Shown here: positions 17,546 to 24,498 of the stretch, piece by piece | Numbering within the stretch: the first letter of the stretch is position 1 | Layout: each line of letters starts with the position of its first letter | IMG/VR virus record: IMGVR_UViG_3300042350_005441 | Span: 1-24,498 of that record | DNA from: a virus | Length of the DNA stretch: 24,498 nt | Reading direction: 5' to 3' (one strand) | The notes under the pieces: generated by a model | Seen by the model: only the letters and a program-made list of their open reading frames with translations | Told to the model about the DNA's origin: nothing | The model's database searches: none | Made by a program: the position numbers and the translations under genes

Positions 17546-18559
17546 ATGAAAAAAATTAGCTGGTTTAGTTTAAATCATATGGATGCATCTGGTGACACTT
17601 GGTATAGCCAGGGTTACTACAACGCTGCCCTTTCTACAATCAAAGCTTTGCAGGAAAAAGAATGCGCTGTCTTTTACACAAGAGAAGACATCCCATATCA
17701 CATTAACTTCTGCCCCCCAACTTATTACCAGATGAAGTCAAAATACAATATTGGTTACACCCCCTGGGAATCAACCAAGATCCCTCCACACTGGATTGAC
17801 AACATGCGCAAGTGCGATGAAGTCTGGGCTACATCTGATTTCATCAGAGATATTTATATTAAACATAATGTTAATGCAAATGTATTTACTATTCCTCACG
17901 GTATCTCTCCAGAATTTTCTATACTTGAAAGAGAGCTAACTGGTAAGTTTAACTTCTTACATGTTGGTGGAGATTCAAAAAGAAAAAACGCACAAATGGT
18001 TGTTGATGCTTTTCTTGAGCTATATGATGGCAATGAGGATTTTCAACTTGTTCTAAAGTATAACAAGTTCTGCTATGCAGAATGTTATGTTAACGATCAA
18101 CTTGTACCAGCTTATAATCATCCTCAAATCCTTGGAATCCCAGATAATTTTAGTACAGAGGATTTAGTATCTTTGTATCACAAATGTCATTGTATGGTTT
18201 ATCCAACAATGGGTGAAGGTTTTGGAATGATTCCTTTTGAAGCAATTGCAACTGGTCTACCAACAATTGTCACAAACCTAACTGGTTGTGCTGATTTTGC
18301 AAAATACGGTATTCCTCTTGAGGCTAGTTTTGTAAAAGCTGATTGGCAAGATCATCTCTATGATTGTGACACTGGAGAATGGGCAAGCCCAAATTTCCAA
18401 CAACTCCTTGACTTAATGGAGAATGTTGTAAATGAGTATGATGACTTTAAAAAGTATGCTCTTAAATCAGCAAGGATTATTCACTCTGAGTGGTCTTGGT
18501 CATCGGTTGCTGATAAAATTTTGAATCGTTTTGATTTTTATCAAAATTCTTTGTCGTAG
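17546..18559 (+). CDS. GT4-type glycosyltransferase (337 aa)
   Basis: The C-terminal half has the GT-B signature: 'FNFLHVGGDSKRKN' (about 135-148) and 'YPTMGEGFGMIPFEAIATGLPTI' around residues 219-241, with the EX7E pair E224 and E232 that contacts the sugar donor phosphates. Upstream 'GYTPWESTKIPPHWIDNMRKCDEVWATSDF' (about 70-100) is the usual acceptor-side segment of GT4 enzymes. It would transfer a nucleotide-activated sugar to a protein or surface glycan; phages often use such enzymes to glycosylate capsid or DNA, or to alter the host surface. The substrate is unknown. There is no strong Shine-Dalgarno; it follows a 79-aa gene by 8 nt. Confidence 0.92.
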   Translation: MKKISWFSLNHMDASGDTWYSQGYYNAALSTIKALQEKECAVFYTREDIPYHINFCPPTYYQMKSKYNIGYTPWESTKIPPHWIDNMRKCDEVWATSDFIRDIYIKHNVNANVFTIPHGISPEFSILERELTGKFNFLHVGGDSKRKNAQMVVDAFLELYDGNEDFQLVLKYNKFCYAECYVNDQLVPAYNHPQILGIPDNFSTEDLVSLYHKCHCMVYPTMGEGFGMIPFEAIATGLPTIVTNLTGCADFAKYGIPLEASFVKADWQDHLYDCDTGEWASPNFQQLLDLMENVVNEYDDFKKYALKSARIIHSEWSWSSVADKILNRFDFYQNSLS

Positions 18560-18575
18560 TCCTAAGTACTAATCT

Positions 18576-18604
18576 TTGACTCTGCTATGCTCAGCGTCTA
18601 AACT
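18576..18604 (+). promoter_or_regulatory. sigma-70-type promoter for the reductase gene
   Basis: TTGACT (18576-18581), 17-bp spacer, TAAACT (18599-18604). The gene has a good Shine-Dalgarno GGAGGTATGTAG-ATG at 18633, unlike the leaderless genes. Confidence 0.65.
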
Positions 18605-18632
18605 AGTTGTTCTTACTTTTGGAGGTATGTAG

Positions 18633-20561
18633 ATGTCGCTGTTGTCAAATGATTTTATTGCTAGTTATGGTTCAAAGACCCCGCCTTGGGGTTTTGGTGG
18701 ACTTGGAGAGGTTGTGTTCCTTAGGACATACAGTCGCAAGATTGAAGGAACTGACTCAACAGAGTCTTGGGTTCAAACTATAAAAAGAATTATTGATGGC
18801 GCTATTGAAATCGGAGTTCCTTTCTCTCAGGAAGAAGCAGAGAAACTATTTGATCACATGTTTAATCTTAGGTGCTCAGTCTCTGGCAGAGCCCTCTGGC
18901 AGCTCGGTACACCTCTTGTAAGTAAGTTTTCTGGAACTTCACTTAACAATTGTTTTTATACAAACATTGAAAAGATTGAAGACTTTGAACTCTTGTTTGA
19001 TTACTTGATGCTTGGTGGTGGTGTTGGCTTTTCTGTTGAGCGCTCAAAGATTCATGATCTGCCAAAGATTAAAAAAGTCAATTACATTACAGCAGAAAGA
19101 ACAGCAGATGCTGACTTCATTGTTCCAGACTCAAGACAGGGCTGGAGAGAACTTCTCCACAAGGTTCTTGAATCTTATTTTGTTACTGGAAAATCCTTTA
19201 CATACTCAACAATTCTTATTCGTGAGTATGGAGCACCACTAAAGACATTTGGTGGTATTGCCTCTGGTCCAGGAGCTCTCGTAGAGGGTCTTGTTGATAT
19301 TGGCAAAGTTCTTGATAATCGTGTTGGGAAAAAACTTCGTTCAATTGATGTGTTGGATATTTGCAACATCATTGGTCGTATCGTAATTTCTGGCTCTTCA
19401 CGCCGTTCAGCACAGATTGCTATTGGCGATCCTGATGACATGCTATTCCTTCGTGCAAAAAACTGGGGAAGCGGTAATGTTCCAGCTTGGAGATCAAATA
19501 GCAATAACAGTATTTACGCAGACTCCTATGATGAAATTGTTCCAGAATTCTGGAAGGGTTATGACGGGACTGGTGAACCATACGGTTTGCTAAACAGAAA
19601 GATGGCAAGAACATATGGAAGATTGGGTGAGAAGTCACCAGATCCAACAGTTGAAGGATTTAATCCATGCGCAGAAATTGCGTTATCAGATGGTGAATCT
19701 TGTAACCTCTCTACAATCTTTTTGCCAAACATTGAGTCATTGGCTCAAATGCTTGAGATTTCAAGACTCCTGTATATGGTTCAAAAACAAATTACAAGGC
19801 TTTCATATCCATACGAGAAGACAAACACTATTGTTCACAAGAATGGTCGCCTCGGTCAATCTGTGACTGGTATTCTTCAGGCAACAGAAAAGCAAGTTGG
19901 ATGGCTTGATGAGGCTTATGTATATCTTAAGAGCTTTGATAAGGCTTACAGTGAAGATCACGGCTGGAATCCTTCGGTCAGACTTACCACTGTCCAGCCA
20001 TCTGGAACACTTTCGCTTTTGCCAGGTGTGACACCAGGTATCCACCCAGCATTTGCTAATTTCTATACAAGAAGAGTTCGTTTTAGCTCTGTTGATCCAC
20101 TAGTGGATGCCTGTCGTAAGCGTGGGTACAAGGTTGTTTGGGATATTGGGCTAGATGGTCGTGAAGATCATACTCGCTATGTTGTTGAGTTCCCATGCAA
20201 ATCACCAGAAGGTGCTGTGTTAGCCGCAAATATGACTGCAATAGACCAGCTTGAATGGGTAAAGAAGATGCAGACTGAGTGGGCTGACAATGCTGTTTCT
20301 GTAACAGTGTATTATCGTAAAGAAGAATTACCAGCCATTCAGGACTGGTTGTCTAAGAACTACGATAAGAGCGTTAAGTCTGTTTCATTCCTTTTGCATG
20401 TTGATCATAACTTCCCGCTTCCTCCGTATGAAGAAATTACCGAGGAAGAGTACAACAAGTCGGTTGCAAAACTAGACTTTTCAATCCCGCTTCAACAGAA
20501 TTCTAGCGATCTAATGATTGATATGGATGATTGTGCAACGGGTGCATGTCCGATACGCTGA
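18633..20561 (+). CDS. nrdJ: class II (adenosylcobalamin-dependent) ribonucleotide reductase (642 aa)
   Basis: Domain and residues fit the B12-dependent monomeric type: C107 ('LNNCFY'), 'GGGVGFS' (128-134), 'SGSSRRSAQIAIGD' (253-266), 'NPCAEI' with C346 and E348 of the active site, C357 ('ESCNLST'), 'TVQPSGTLSLLPGVTPGIHP' (453-472), and a C-terminal thiol pair C634 and C639 ('CATGACP') that is re-reduced by thioredoxin-type partners. It reduces ribonucleotides to deoxynucleotides for phage replication, using a cobalamin cofactor from the host. Compared with the Lactobacillus enzyme (about 739 aa) it is shorter. No intein or intron is visible. Probably transcribed from the promoter at 18576-18604. 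Confidence 0.95.
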   Translation: MSLLSNDFIASYGSKTPPWGFGGLGEVVFLRTYSRKIEGTDSTESWVQTIKRIIDGAIEIGVPFSQEEAEKLFDHMFNLRCSVSGRALWQLGTPLVSKFSGTSLNNCFYTNIEKIEDFELLFDYLMLGGGVGFSVERSKIHDLPKIKKVNYITAERTADADFIVPDSRQGWRELLHKVLESYFVTGKSFTYSTILIREYGAPLKTFGGIASGPGALVEGLVDIGKVLDNRVGKKLRSIDVLDICNIIGRIVISGSSRRSAQIAIGDPDDMLFLRAKNWGSGNVPAWRSNSNNSIYADSYDEIVPEFWKGYDGTGEPYGLLNRKMARTYGRLGEKSPDPTVEGFNPCAEIALSDGESCNLSTIFLPNIESLAQMLEISRLLYMVQKQITRLSYPYEKTNTIVHKNGRLGQSVTGILQATEKQVGWLDEAYVYLKSFDKAYSEDHGWNPSVRLTTVQPSGTLSLLPGVTPGIHPAFANFYTRRVRFSSVDPLVDACRKRGYKVVWDIGLDGREDHTRYVVEFPCKSPEGAVLAANMTAIDQLEWVKKMQTEWADNAVSVTVYYRKEELPAIQDWLSKNYDKSVKSVSFLLHVDHNFPLPPYEEITEEEYNKSVAKLDFSIPLQQNSSDLMIDMDDCATGACPIR

Positions 20562-20570
20562 TATCTGAAC

Positions 20571-20588
20571 ACAGCTGTGCTGTTTTTG
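20571..20588 (+). terminator. weak terminator after the reductase gene
   Basis: ACAGC-TGT-GCTGT followed by TTTTG. The stem is short, so activity is uncertain. It precedes the TATAAT at 20602. Confidence 0.4.
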
Positions 20589-20601
20589 ATTAAAACTAGT
20601 G

Positions 20602-20607
20602 TATAAT
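20602..20607 (+). promoter_or_regulatory. -10 box for leaderless head-module mRNA
   Basis: TATAAT ends 7 nt before ATG 20615, and the intervening bases contain no Shine-Dalgarno. Confidence 0.6.
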
Positions 20608-20614
20608 TAAACTT

Positions 20615-20956
20615 ATGTCGTCAGATATGATCAAAGATAAAAATATTTGGATTCCAGAGCGCTCTTACGGAGTGTGCGTATACTTTACGGCTGAAGGTGA
20701 AGCGTTGTCGGATGGCGATGGTGTCCTTTCAGCAGAGGGTGTCATGTATGACTTAAGCATTGAGAAAAGAGTTCTTGATGCTGGTAAGTACTGGTCTGGC
20801 GATGATGATGGACATGTTAGATGGATTGCTGGAGGTAGGAAAATTTCTGCCGCAGAAAGAGATGATCAAACAGAAAGATTGGCTAACGGATTTGTAGCTG
20901 ATCCATTTGAAGATATGTTTGATGAACACTTTGATAATAGGAGACAGAATGGATAA
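20615..20956 (+). CDS. hypothetical protein upstream of portal (113 aa)
   Basis: Probably leaderless. The protein begins 'MSSDMIKDKNIWIPERSYGVCVYFTAEGEALSDGDGVLSAEG' and includes 'SIEKRVLDAGKYW' and an acidic end. It has a beta-rich start with glycine turns and several Asp. It sits directly before the portal gene and overlaps it by 8 nt, so it is probably a head-assembly or packaging accessory. I recognise no family. Confidence 0.7.
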   Translation: MSSDMIKDKNIWIPERSYGVCVYFTAEGEALSDGDGVLSAEGVMYDLSIEKRVLDAGKYWSGDDDGHVRWIAGGRKISAAERDDQTERLANGFVADPFEDMFDEHFDNRRQNG

Positions 20957-22607
20957 GAAAATGGAACTCGTACAAGATGATTTCATTGAAAATGAAATAG
21001 ATGATATTTCATATATGGGGTTTACATCAAAATCTGAAGATTCAGATCCTTTTTCTTTTGTAAAGATTTCATCTCTTTCTCCAAAAATGAAACGCAAAGC
21101 GATGCGTCTGCAAAAAAAACATGAGGGAGAAGATGGTACTAAGTCAAAATATGTTGACCCAGAAATTGTAAGTGGATATTCACTTTACGACATTGTAAAT
21201 CCCCCATACGATTTAGACACACTCGCTGGTCTGTATGACCAAAGTGCAATTCACTATGCAGCAATTAATGCTCGTGTTATGAACACCGTTGGTCTCGGAT
21301 ATGAATTTGTAGAAACGCTTAAAGCTAAAAGAAAGATTGAAAAAGCTCAAGGTAGTGAAGAAAAACTTACAAGACTAAGGCAACAGTATCAGGATCTCAA
21401 AGAGAATCTTGATGAAACATTTGAAAACTTAAATATTGAAGAGACTTTGATTGAAACCTTAGTCCGTGTATGGCAAGATGTCTTAACTGTTGGTAATGGC
21501 TATCTTGAAATTGGTCGCAACAACGCTGGTCAGATTGGTTATATTGGTCATGTTCCAGCAACGCTTGTCCGTGTCCGTAGAAAGCGTGATGGATATGTCC
21601 AGATTGCAAAAACAAATAAAATTCAAGCAGTATTCTTTAGGCAGTTTCAGGATAAAGAAACTCCTGATCCAATCAATAATGATCCAAAGCCGAATGAGCT
21701 AATTCATTTTAAAATCTATTCACCTAACAATACATATTATGGAATTCCATCAGCAGTTTCTGCTGCTGCAGCAATTGTTGGTGATAAGTTTGCAAAAGAA
21801 TACAACATTGATTATTTTGAAAATAAAGCAATACCTCGTTATGCAATTCTTATTAAGGGTGCAAAACTTAGCAATAAATCAAAGCAAGAATTGATTAACT
21901 ATTTTAGAAATGAAGTTAAGGGTCGTAATCACGGAACACTGGTAATTCCAATTCCTGCTAATCTTGGAACAGATACTGATATTAAGTTTGAAAAACTTGA
22001 AGCTGGCATTCAAGATTCTTCTTTTGATAAATATCGCAAATCAAATCGTGATGAAATTCTTGTTGCGAACAGAGTCCCTGCGCCAAAAGTTGGTGTTTAT
22101 GACAACGCAAACTTGGCTGTATCAAGAGATGCTGATAAGAGCTTCAAGATGCAAGTGATCGGTCCAGATCAATCAATTATTGAAAAGAAACTAAACAGGC
22201 TTATTGCCGAGTTTACTGACTTGATGGCAATTCGTTTGAAGAAGATTGACCTTGTTGATGAAGATATTCAGTCAAGAATTAATGATAGATATCTACGCAC
22301 AGAAGTTATTACCCCTAACGAGGTTAGAGGTCAAATCGGTTTGCCAGAGCGATACAATGGAGATGAGGTTTTGCCTTTCCCAACAAATGTTAAAAAAGAG
22401 CAAAATGCTGCTGGTAACTCCAGCGTGGGGGCTCCTCCAGGAAACGACAATAATTCTGCTTCTGATCCACCTAAGTCACCGACTGGTGATGGAGCAACAA
22501 GTAATCCAGTGGCAGATGGGGCTCAAGCAGAGCGTGGTCAAAATCAAGATTCTGGAGTGAACAACGATTCAACCAGTAAATTTATTCAAGGAGAATACAA
22601 TGAGTGA
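20949..22607 (+). CDS. phage portal protein, PBSX/HK97-like (552 aa)
   Basis: ATG 20949 has GGAGACAG directly upstream; the longer frame from 20907 would overlap the preceding gene without a Shine-Dalgarno. Landmarks: 'PPYDLDTLAGLYDQSAIHYAAINARVMNTVG' in the clip/stem region (about residues 86-117), 'VWQDVLTVGNGYLEIGRN' (about 175-192), 'VRVRRKRDGYVQ' and 'AIVGDKFAKEYNIDYFENKAIPRYAI'. This is the family of phage portals forming the dodecameric DNA gate at one capsid vertex, which docks the terminase. The C-terminal 50 residues are Asn/Gly/Ser/Pro-rich and disordered. It lies just before the small beta-rich protein, as in an operon. Confidence 0.93.
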   Translation: MDKKMELVQDDFIENEIDDISYMGFTSKSEDSDPFSFVKISSLSPKMKRKAMRLQKKHEGEDGTKSKYVDPEIVSGYSLYDIVNPPYDLDTLAGLYDQSAIHYAAINARVMNTVGLGYEFVETLKAKRKIEKAQGSEEKLTRLRQQYQDLKENLDETFENLNIEETLIETLVRVWQDVLTVGNGYLEIGRNNAGQIGYIGHVPATLVRVRRKRDGYVQIAKTNKIQAVFFRQFQDKETPDPINNDPKPNELIHFKIYSPNNTYYGIPSAVSAAAAIVGDKFAKEYNIDYFENKAIPRYAILIKGAKLSNKSKQELINYFRNEVKGRNHGTLVIPIPANLGTDTDIKFEKLEAGIQDSSFDKYRKSNRDEILVANRVPAPKVGVYDNANLAVSRDADKSFKMQVIGPDQSIIEKKLNRLIAEFTDLMAIRLKKIDLVDEDIQSRINDRYLRTEVITPNEVRGQIGLPERYNGDEVLPFPTNVKKEQNAAGNSSVGAPPGNDNNSASDPPKSPTGDGATSNPVADGAQAERGQNQDSGVNNDSTSKFIQGEYNE

Positions 22608-22851
22608 AAGTAGTTTGGTATATTCAAACAAAAATTTAGTAACAGCTGATGGTGTTGTAAATATTGGACAACACACAAGTGAGTTGTATGTTTATAATAA
22701 AGGGGCGAGTGATGTTGACATTAAGCTTAATGGGCAATATACAATCCTTCTTCCAGCAGAGTCTACGGAATACATAGAAATTGATGGCGATTATACAACC
22801 ATTCAGGTAGTTACCGCCTCTTCCGCTGTAGCAGTTTTTGCACTAGGCTGA
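22600..22851 (+). CDS. small beta-rich protein, possible decoration/head protein (83 aa)
   Basis: AAGGAGAATACA precedes the ATG; it overlaps the portal stop by 8 nt. The product is soluble, low in charge and has repeating beta-strand patterns ('VVNIGQHTSELYVYNKGASDVDIKL', 'ILLPAESTEYIEIDGDYTTIQVV', 'AVAVFALG'), reminiscent of small capsid-decorating or beta-sandwich adhesion proteins. Its position between portal and protease supports a head role. Not recognised specifically. Confidence 0.72.
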   Translation: MSESSLVYSNKNLVTADGVVNIGQHTSELYVYNKGASDVDIKLNGQYTILLPAESTEYIEIDGDYTTIQVVTASSAVAVFALG

Positions 22852-22857
22852 TTTGCA

Positions 22858-22876
22858 ATATTGTTAAAAACAATAT
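22858..22876. other. AT-rich hairpin between head genes
   Basis: ATATTGTT-AAA-AACAATAT, a perfect 8-bp stem in the 49-nt gap. No T-run follows. It may shape mRNA stability or differential expression. Confidence 0.45.
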
Positions 22877-22900
22877 ATGCTGGTAGGCTACGAGGGCTAA

Positions 22901-24498
22901 ATGTCGGATTTTAATATTTCATTCCCAATTGATATGATTAAGCGGGAACAAAGGATTGTTGTTGGTATTGCTACCGCAGACAATATTGATAAAGCTGGTG
23001 ATATTGTTGACTTTGAGGCATCCAAAGAGGCTTTTGCAAACTGGGGCGGGAACATTAGAGAAATGCATGCCCCTATTGCCGTAGGCAAGGCTGTTAAATA
23101 TGAGCCAGTTGTTATTACTGGCGCTGATGGAACATCATACAATGCCGTTAAGGTAGAAGCTTATATTTCAAAGGGCGCTGAAGACACCTGGCAGAAAGTT
23201 CTTGACGGAACCCTTCGTTCTTTCTCAATTGGCGGCAAGGTAATTGAGAAATCAGAATCAGCCGATAAGATGTTTCGTGGTAAGCCAGTAAATATTATTA
23301 AAAAATATGTTCTTGGTGAACTGAGCCTTGTAGATAACCCAGCAAATGCTTTAGCGATTATTGATATTATCAAAATGAACGATGAGGGGTTGTTTAAATA
23401 CGCTCTTGATTGCGATCTTGATTGTCAATTGGCAAAAGCAAAGCAACCCCTCAAGGATCCAAAGGGTGGTCTCACAGCGGCTGGCAGAAGACACTTCAAA
23501 GAAACAGAAGGGGCAAATCTAAAGCCAGGTGTTCGTGGTGCTGCCGACACTCCAGAAAAAATGCGCCGCAAGGGTTCGTTCCTTACAAGATTTTTTACAA
23601 ATCCATCTGGTCCAATGAAAAAGCCAAATGGTGAACCAACACGACTTGCGCTTTCAGCAGCGGCGTGGGGTGAGCCAGTGCCTCAGGATATGGCAGACGC
23701 AGCAAGACTTGCTGCGAAAGGTCGCAGGATGCTTGAACGCTATGCGAACTCAAAGAAGAAAGGTTTCTTAGAAAACGATTTTGACGAGGATTTGTTGGAT
23801 GTTGTTCTGGAATTAATGAAAGATCAGGGCTGTGACTGTGGTTGCAATTCTTGCGAGGATGTTGAGAAGGATGCGTCTGTAACAACAGAAAATGCAGAGT
23901 CTAAGTATCCAGCAAGAAATGGTATCACATCACCAACGGTTCCTCCTTTCCCATCTGGCTCTCCAAAGTTCAAACCAAAAAAGAAAGTTAAGAAAGAAGG
24001 CAGTCCCTGTTGGGAGGGCTATCACCAAGAAGGTGAAAAGAAGGGTGCAAATGGAAACATGGTTCCGAATTGTGTTCCAAACAACCCTTCTCAAAATACA
24101 ACAAAAAGTGAAATGTCCTTACAAGACAGTGAATTTTTTGATACAATTAAGGAGATGATTGAGAAAATGGAATCTATTATTCAGCAAGACTCTGAATTGC
24201 AATTAAATGATACTTATGATAAGATCTCTGACATGAATGAACAAGAAATTAGTAAGCTTAGTCTATTGAAAAAGTTTATTGGATGGCTTGTTCCAGATGT
24301 CGCAGAAGAAACAACTTCAACTTCCGTTGAAGTAAGTGGAGACACACAGGAGGAAGAAATGGACATTAATGTTCTTAAAGATGCTCTGAGTGCTGTTGTT
24401 GATGAAAAACTGGCTAGTTTTGCTACTTCAATCAAGGAAGAAGTTGAAGCCTCTGTTCAGGAAAAAATTGAAGCAGTTGCTAAGGGTTTTGAAGTTCA
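22901..24498 (+). CDS. prohead protease/scaffold polyprotein with inserted modules (3' partial, >532 aa)
   Basis: ATG 22901 follows GAGGG; the frame stays open to the window edge. N-terminal 160 residues are an XkdF/HK97-type serine protease: 'RIVVGIATADNIDKAGDIVDFEA', H56 in 'REMHAP', and S109 in 'LRSFSIGG', likely the catalytic His and Ser. Next, residues 186-281 hold 'DPKGGLTAAGRRHFK', 'LKPGVRGA', 'KMRRKGSFLTRFF', 'RLALSAAAWGEP' and 'AAKGRRML', a module I recall as a stand-alone phage domain (DUF6321-like). Residues 311-318 are a Cys cluster (CDCGCNSC). Residues 368-393 read 'SPCWEGYHQEG...NMVPNCVP', another small phage module. Then coiled-coil scaffold-like sequence. It processes the prohead. 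Very long for a protease alone. Confidence 0.85.
   Translation, partial: MSDFNISFPIDMIKREQRIVVGIATADNIDKAGDIVDFEASKEAFANWGGNIREMHAPIAVGKAVKYEPVVITGADGTSYNAVKVEAYISKGAEDTWQKVLDGTLRSFSIGGKVIEKSESADKMFRGKPVNIIKKYVLGELSLVDNPANALAIIDIIKMNDEGLFKYALDCDLDCQLAKAKQPLKDPKGGLTAAGRRHFKETEGANLKPGVRGAADTPEKMRRKGSFLTRFFTNPSGPMKKPNGEPTRLALSAAAWGEPVPQDMADAARLAAKGRRMLERYANSKKKGFLENDFDEDLLDVVLELMKDQGCDCGCNSCEDVEKDASVTTENAESKYPARNGITSPTVPPFPSGSPKFKPKKKVKKEGSPCWEGYHQEGEKKGANGNMVPNCVPNNPSQNTTKSEMSLQDSEFFDTIKEMIEKMESIIQQDSELQLNDTYDKISDMNEQEISKLSLLKKFIGWLVPDVAEETTSTSVEVSGDTQEEEMDINVLKDALSAVVDEKLASFATSIKEEVEASVQEKIEAVAKGFEV
24348..24361 (+). promoter_or_regulatory. internal in-frame ribosome binding site and start codon
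   Basis: AGGAGG (24348-24353), 5-nt spacer, ATG 24359. This lies at codon 487 of the protease frame and in phase with it, so a second, shorter protein could be made from the same message, beginning 'MDINVLKDALSAVVDEKL', typical of scaffold or delta-domain helices. Confidence 0.6.

Noticed and set aside
19175-20045. Minus-strand frames inside the reductase gene
   Set aside because: They lie fully within a gene with clear catalytic motifs and show no initiation signals.
23595-23885. Minus-strand and alternative-frame proteins within the protease frame
   Set aside because: The sense frame is open to the window edge with recognisable protease residues; the others are shadows.

Overview
The window looks like part of a tailed double-stranded DNA phage genome (Caudoviricetes) or a closely related prophage. 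The evidence is a PBSX/HK97-type portal protein, a prohead protease/scaffold reading frame, tightly packed genes with ATGA/GTGA-type overlaps, two phage-type tRNA genes and many very small genes. DNA is A+T-rich. An actinobacterial host is my inference. It rests on many apparently leaderless genes whose start codon sits 5-8 nt after an (often TGN-extended) -10 box, a [3Fe-4S]-type ferredoxin of the actinobacterial kind, an FmdB-type zinc ribbon and a DUF2746/holin-like protein. No integrase, terminase large subunit or DNA polymerase is visible.

Layout. (1) 39-2412, plus strand: ten small genes, the last seven overlapping or nearly so, closed by a terminator at 2831-2877. (2) 2413-7727: an unusual 'cassette' block. 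Small orphan genes, mostly on the minus strand, are separated by 370-750 bp intergenic stretches full of the palindrome TGTAA-NN-TTACA (14 perfect copies between 2890 and 6703), five long perfect or near-perfect hairpins with a common CACCCGCC-like edge, an ATAAAG...ACTAAA motif, and strong terminator hairpins. Two cassette genes (3166-3438 and 3927-4199) are paralogues. (3) 7728-8441: A-tract tandem repeats, then a putative minus-strand small RNA (about 8190 to 8058) with its own promoter and terminator. It carries a 31-nt stretch complementary to the helix 69-71 region of 23S rRNA. An FmdB-like gene follows. (4) 8442-11998: ferredoxin, a conserved phage protein, a thermonuclease-type nuclease, three different 2-oxoglutarate/Fe(II) oxygenases, and tRNA-Thr and tRNA-Asn placed directly against downstream reading frames. 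(5) 12004-17101, minus strand: FkbM-type methyltransferase, HELLH zinc protein, Nmad1/MazG-like protein, wHTH-like protein, holin-like protein, a multi-module Cys-rich protein and small membrane proteins. (6) 17298-24498, plus strand: GT4 glycosyltransferase, class II (B12-dependent) ribonucleotide reductase, portal protein, a small beta-rich protein, and a protease/scaffold frame that runs off the right edge.

How it fits together. The right side is the head-morphogenesis module plus nucleotide metabolism (reductase). The centre holds host-interaction and modification enzymes (oxygenases, methyltransferase, glycosyltransferase, ferredoxin). The left side looks like early, individually regulated accessory genes. 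The most striking unexplained item is the putative anti-23S rRNA transcript. Next come the operator-like repeat block, the tRNA-Asn whose terminal A is the A of the next gene's AUG, and small Cys-containing modules inserted into the prohead protease, which also has an internal in-frame Shine-Dalgarno/start.
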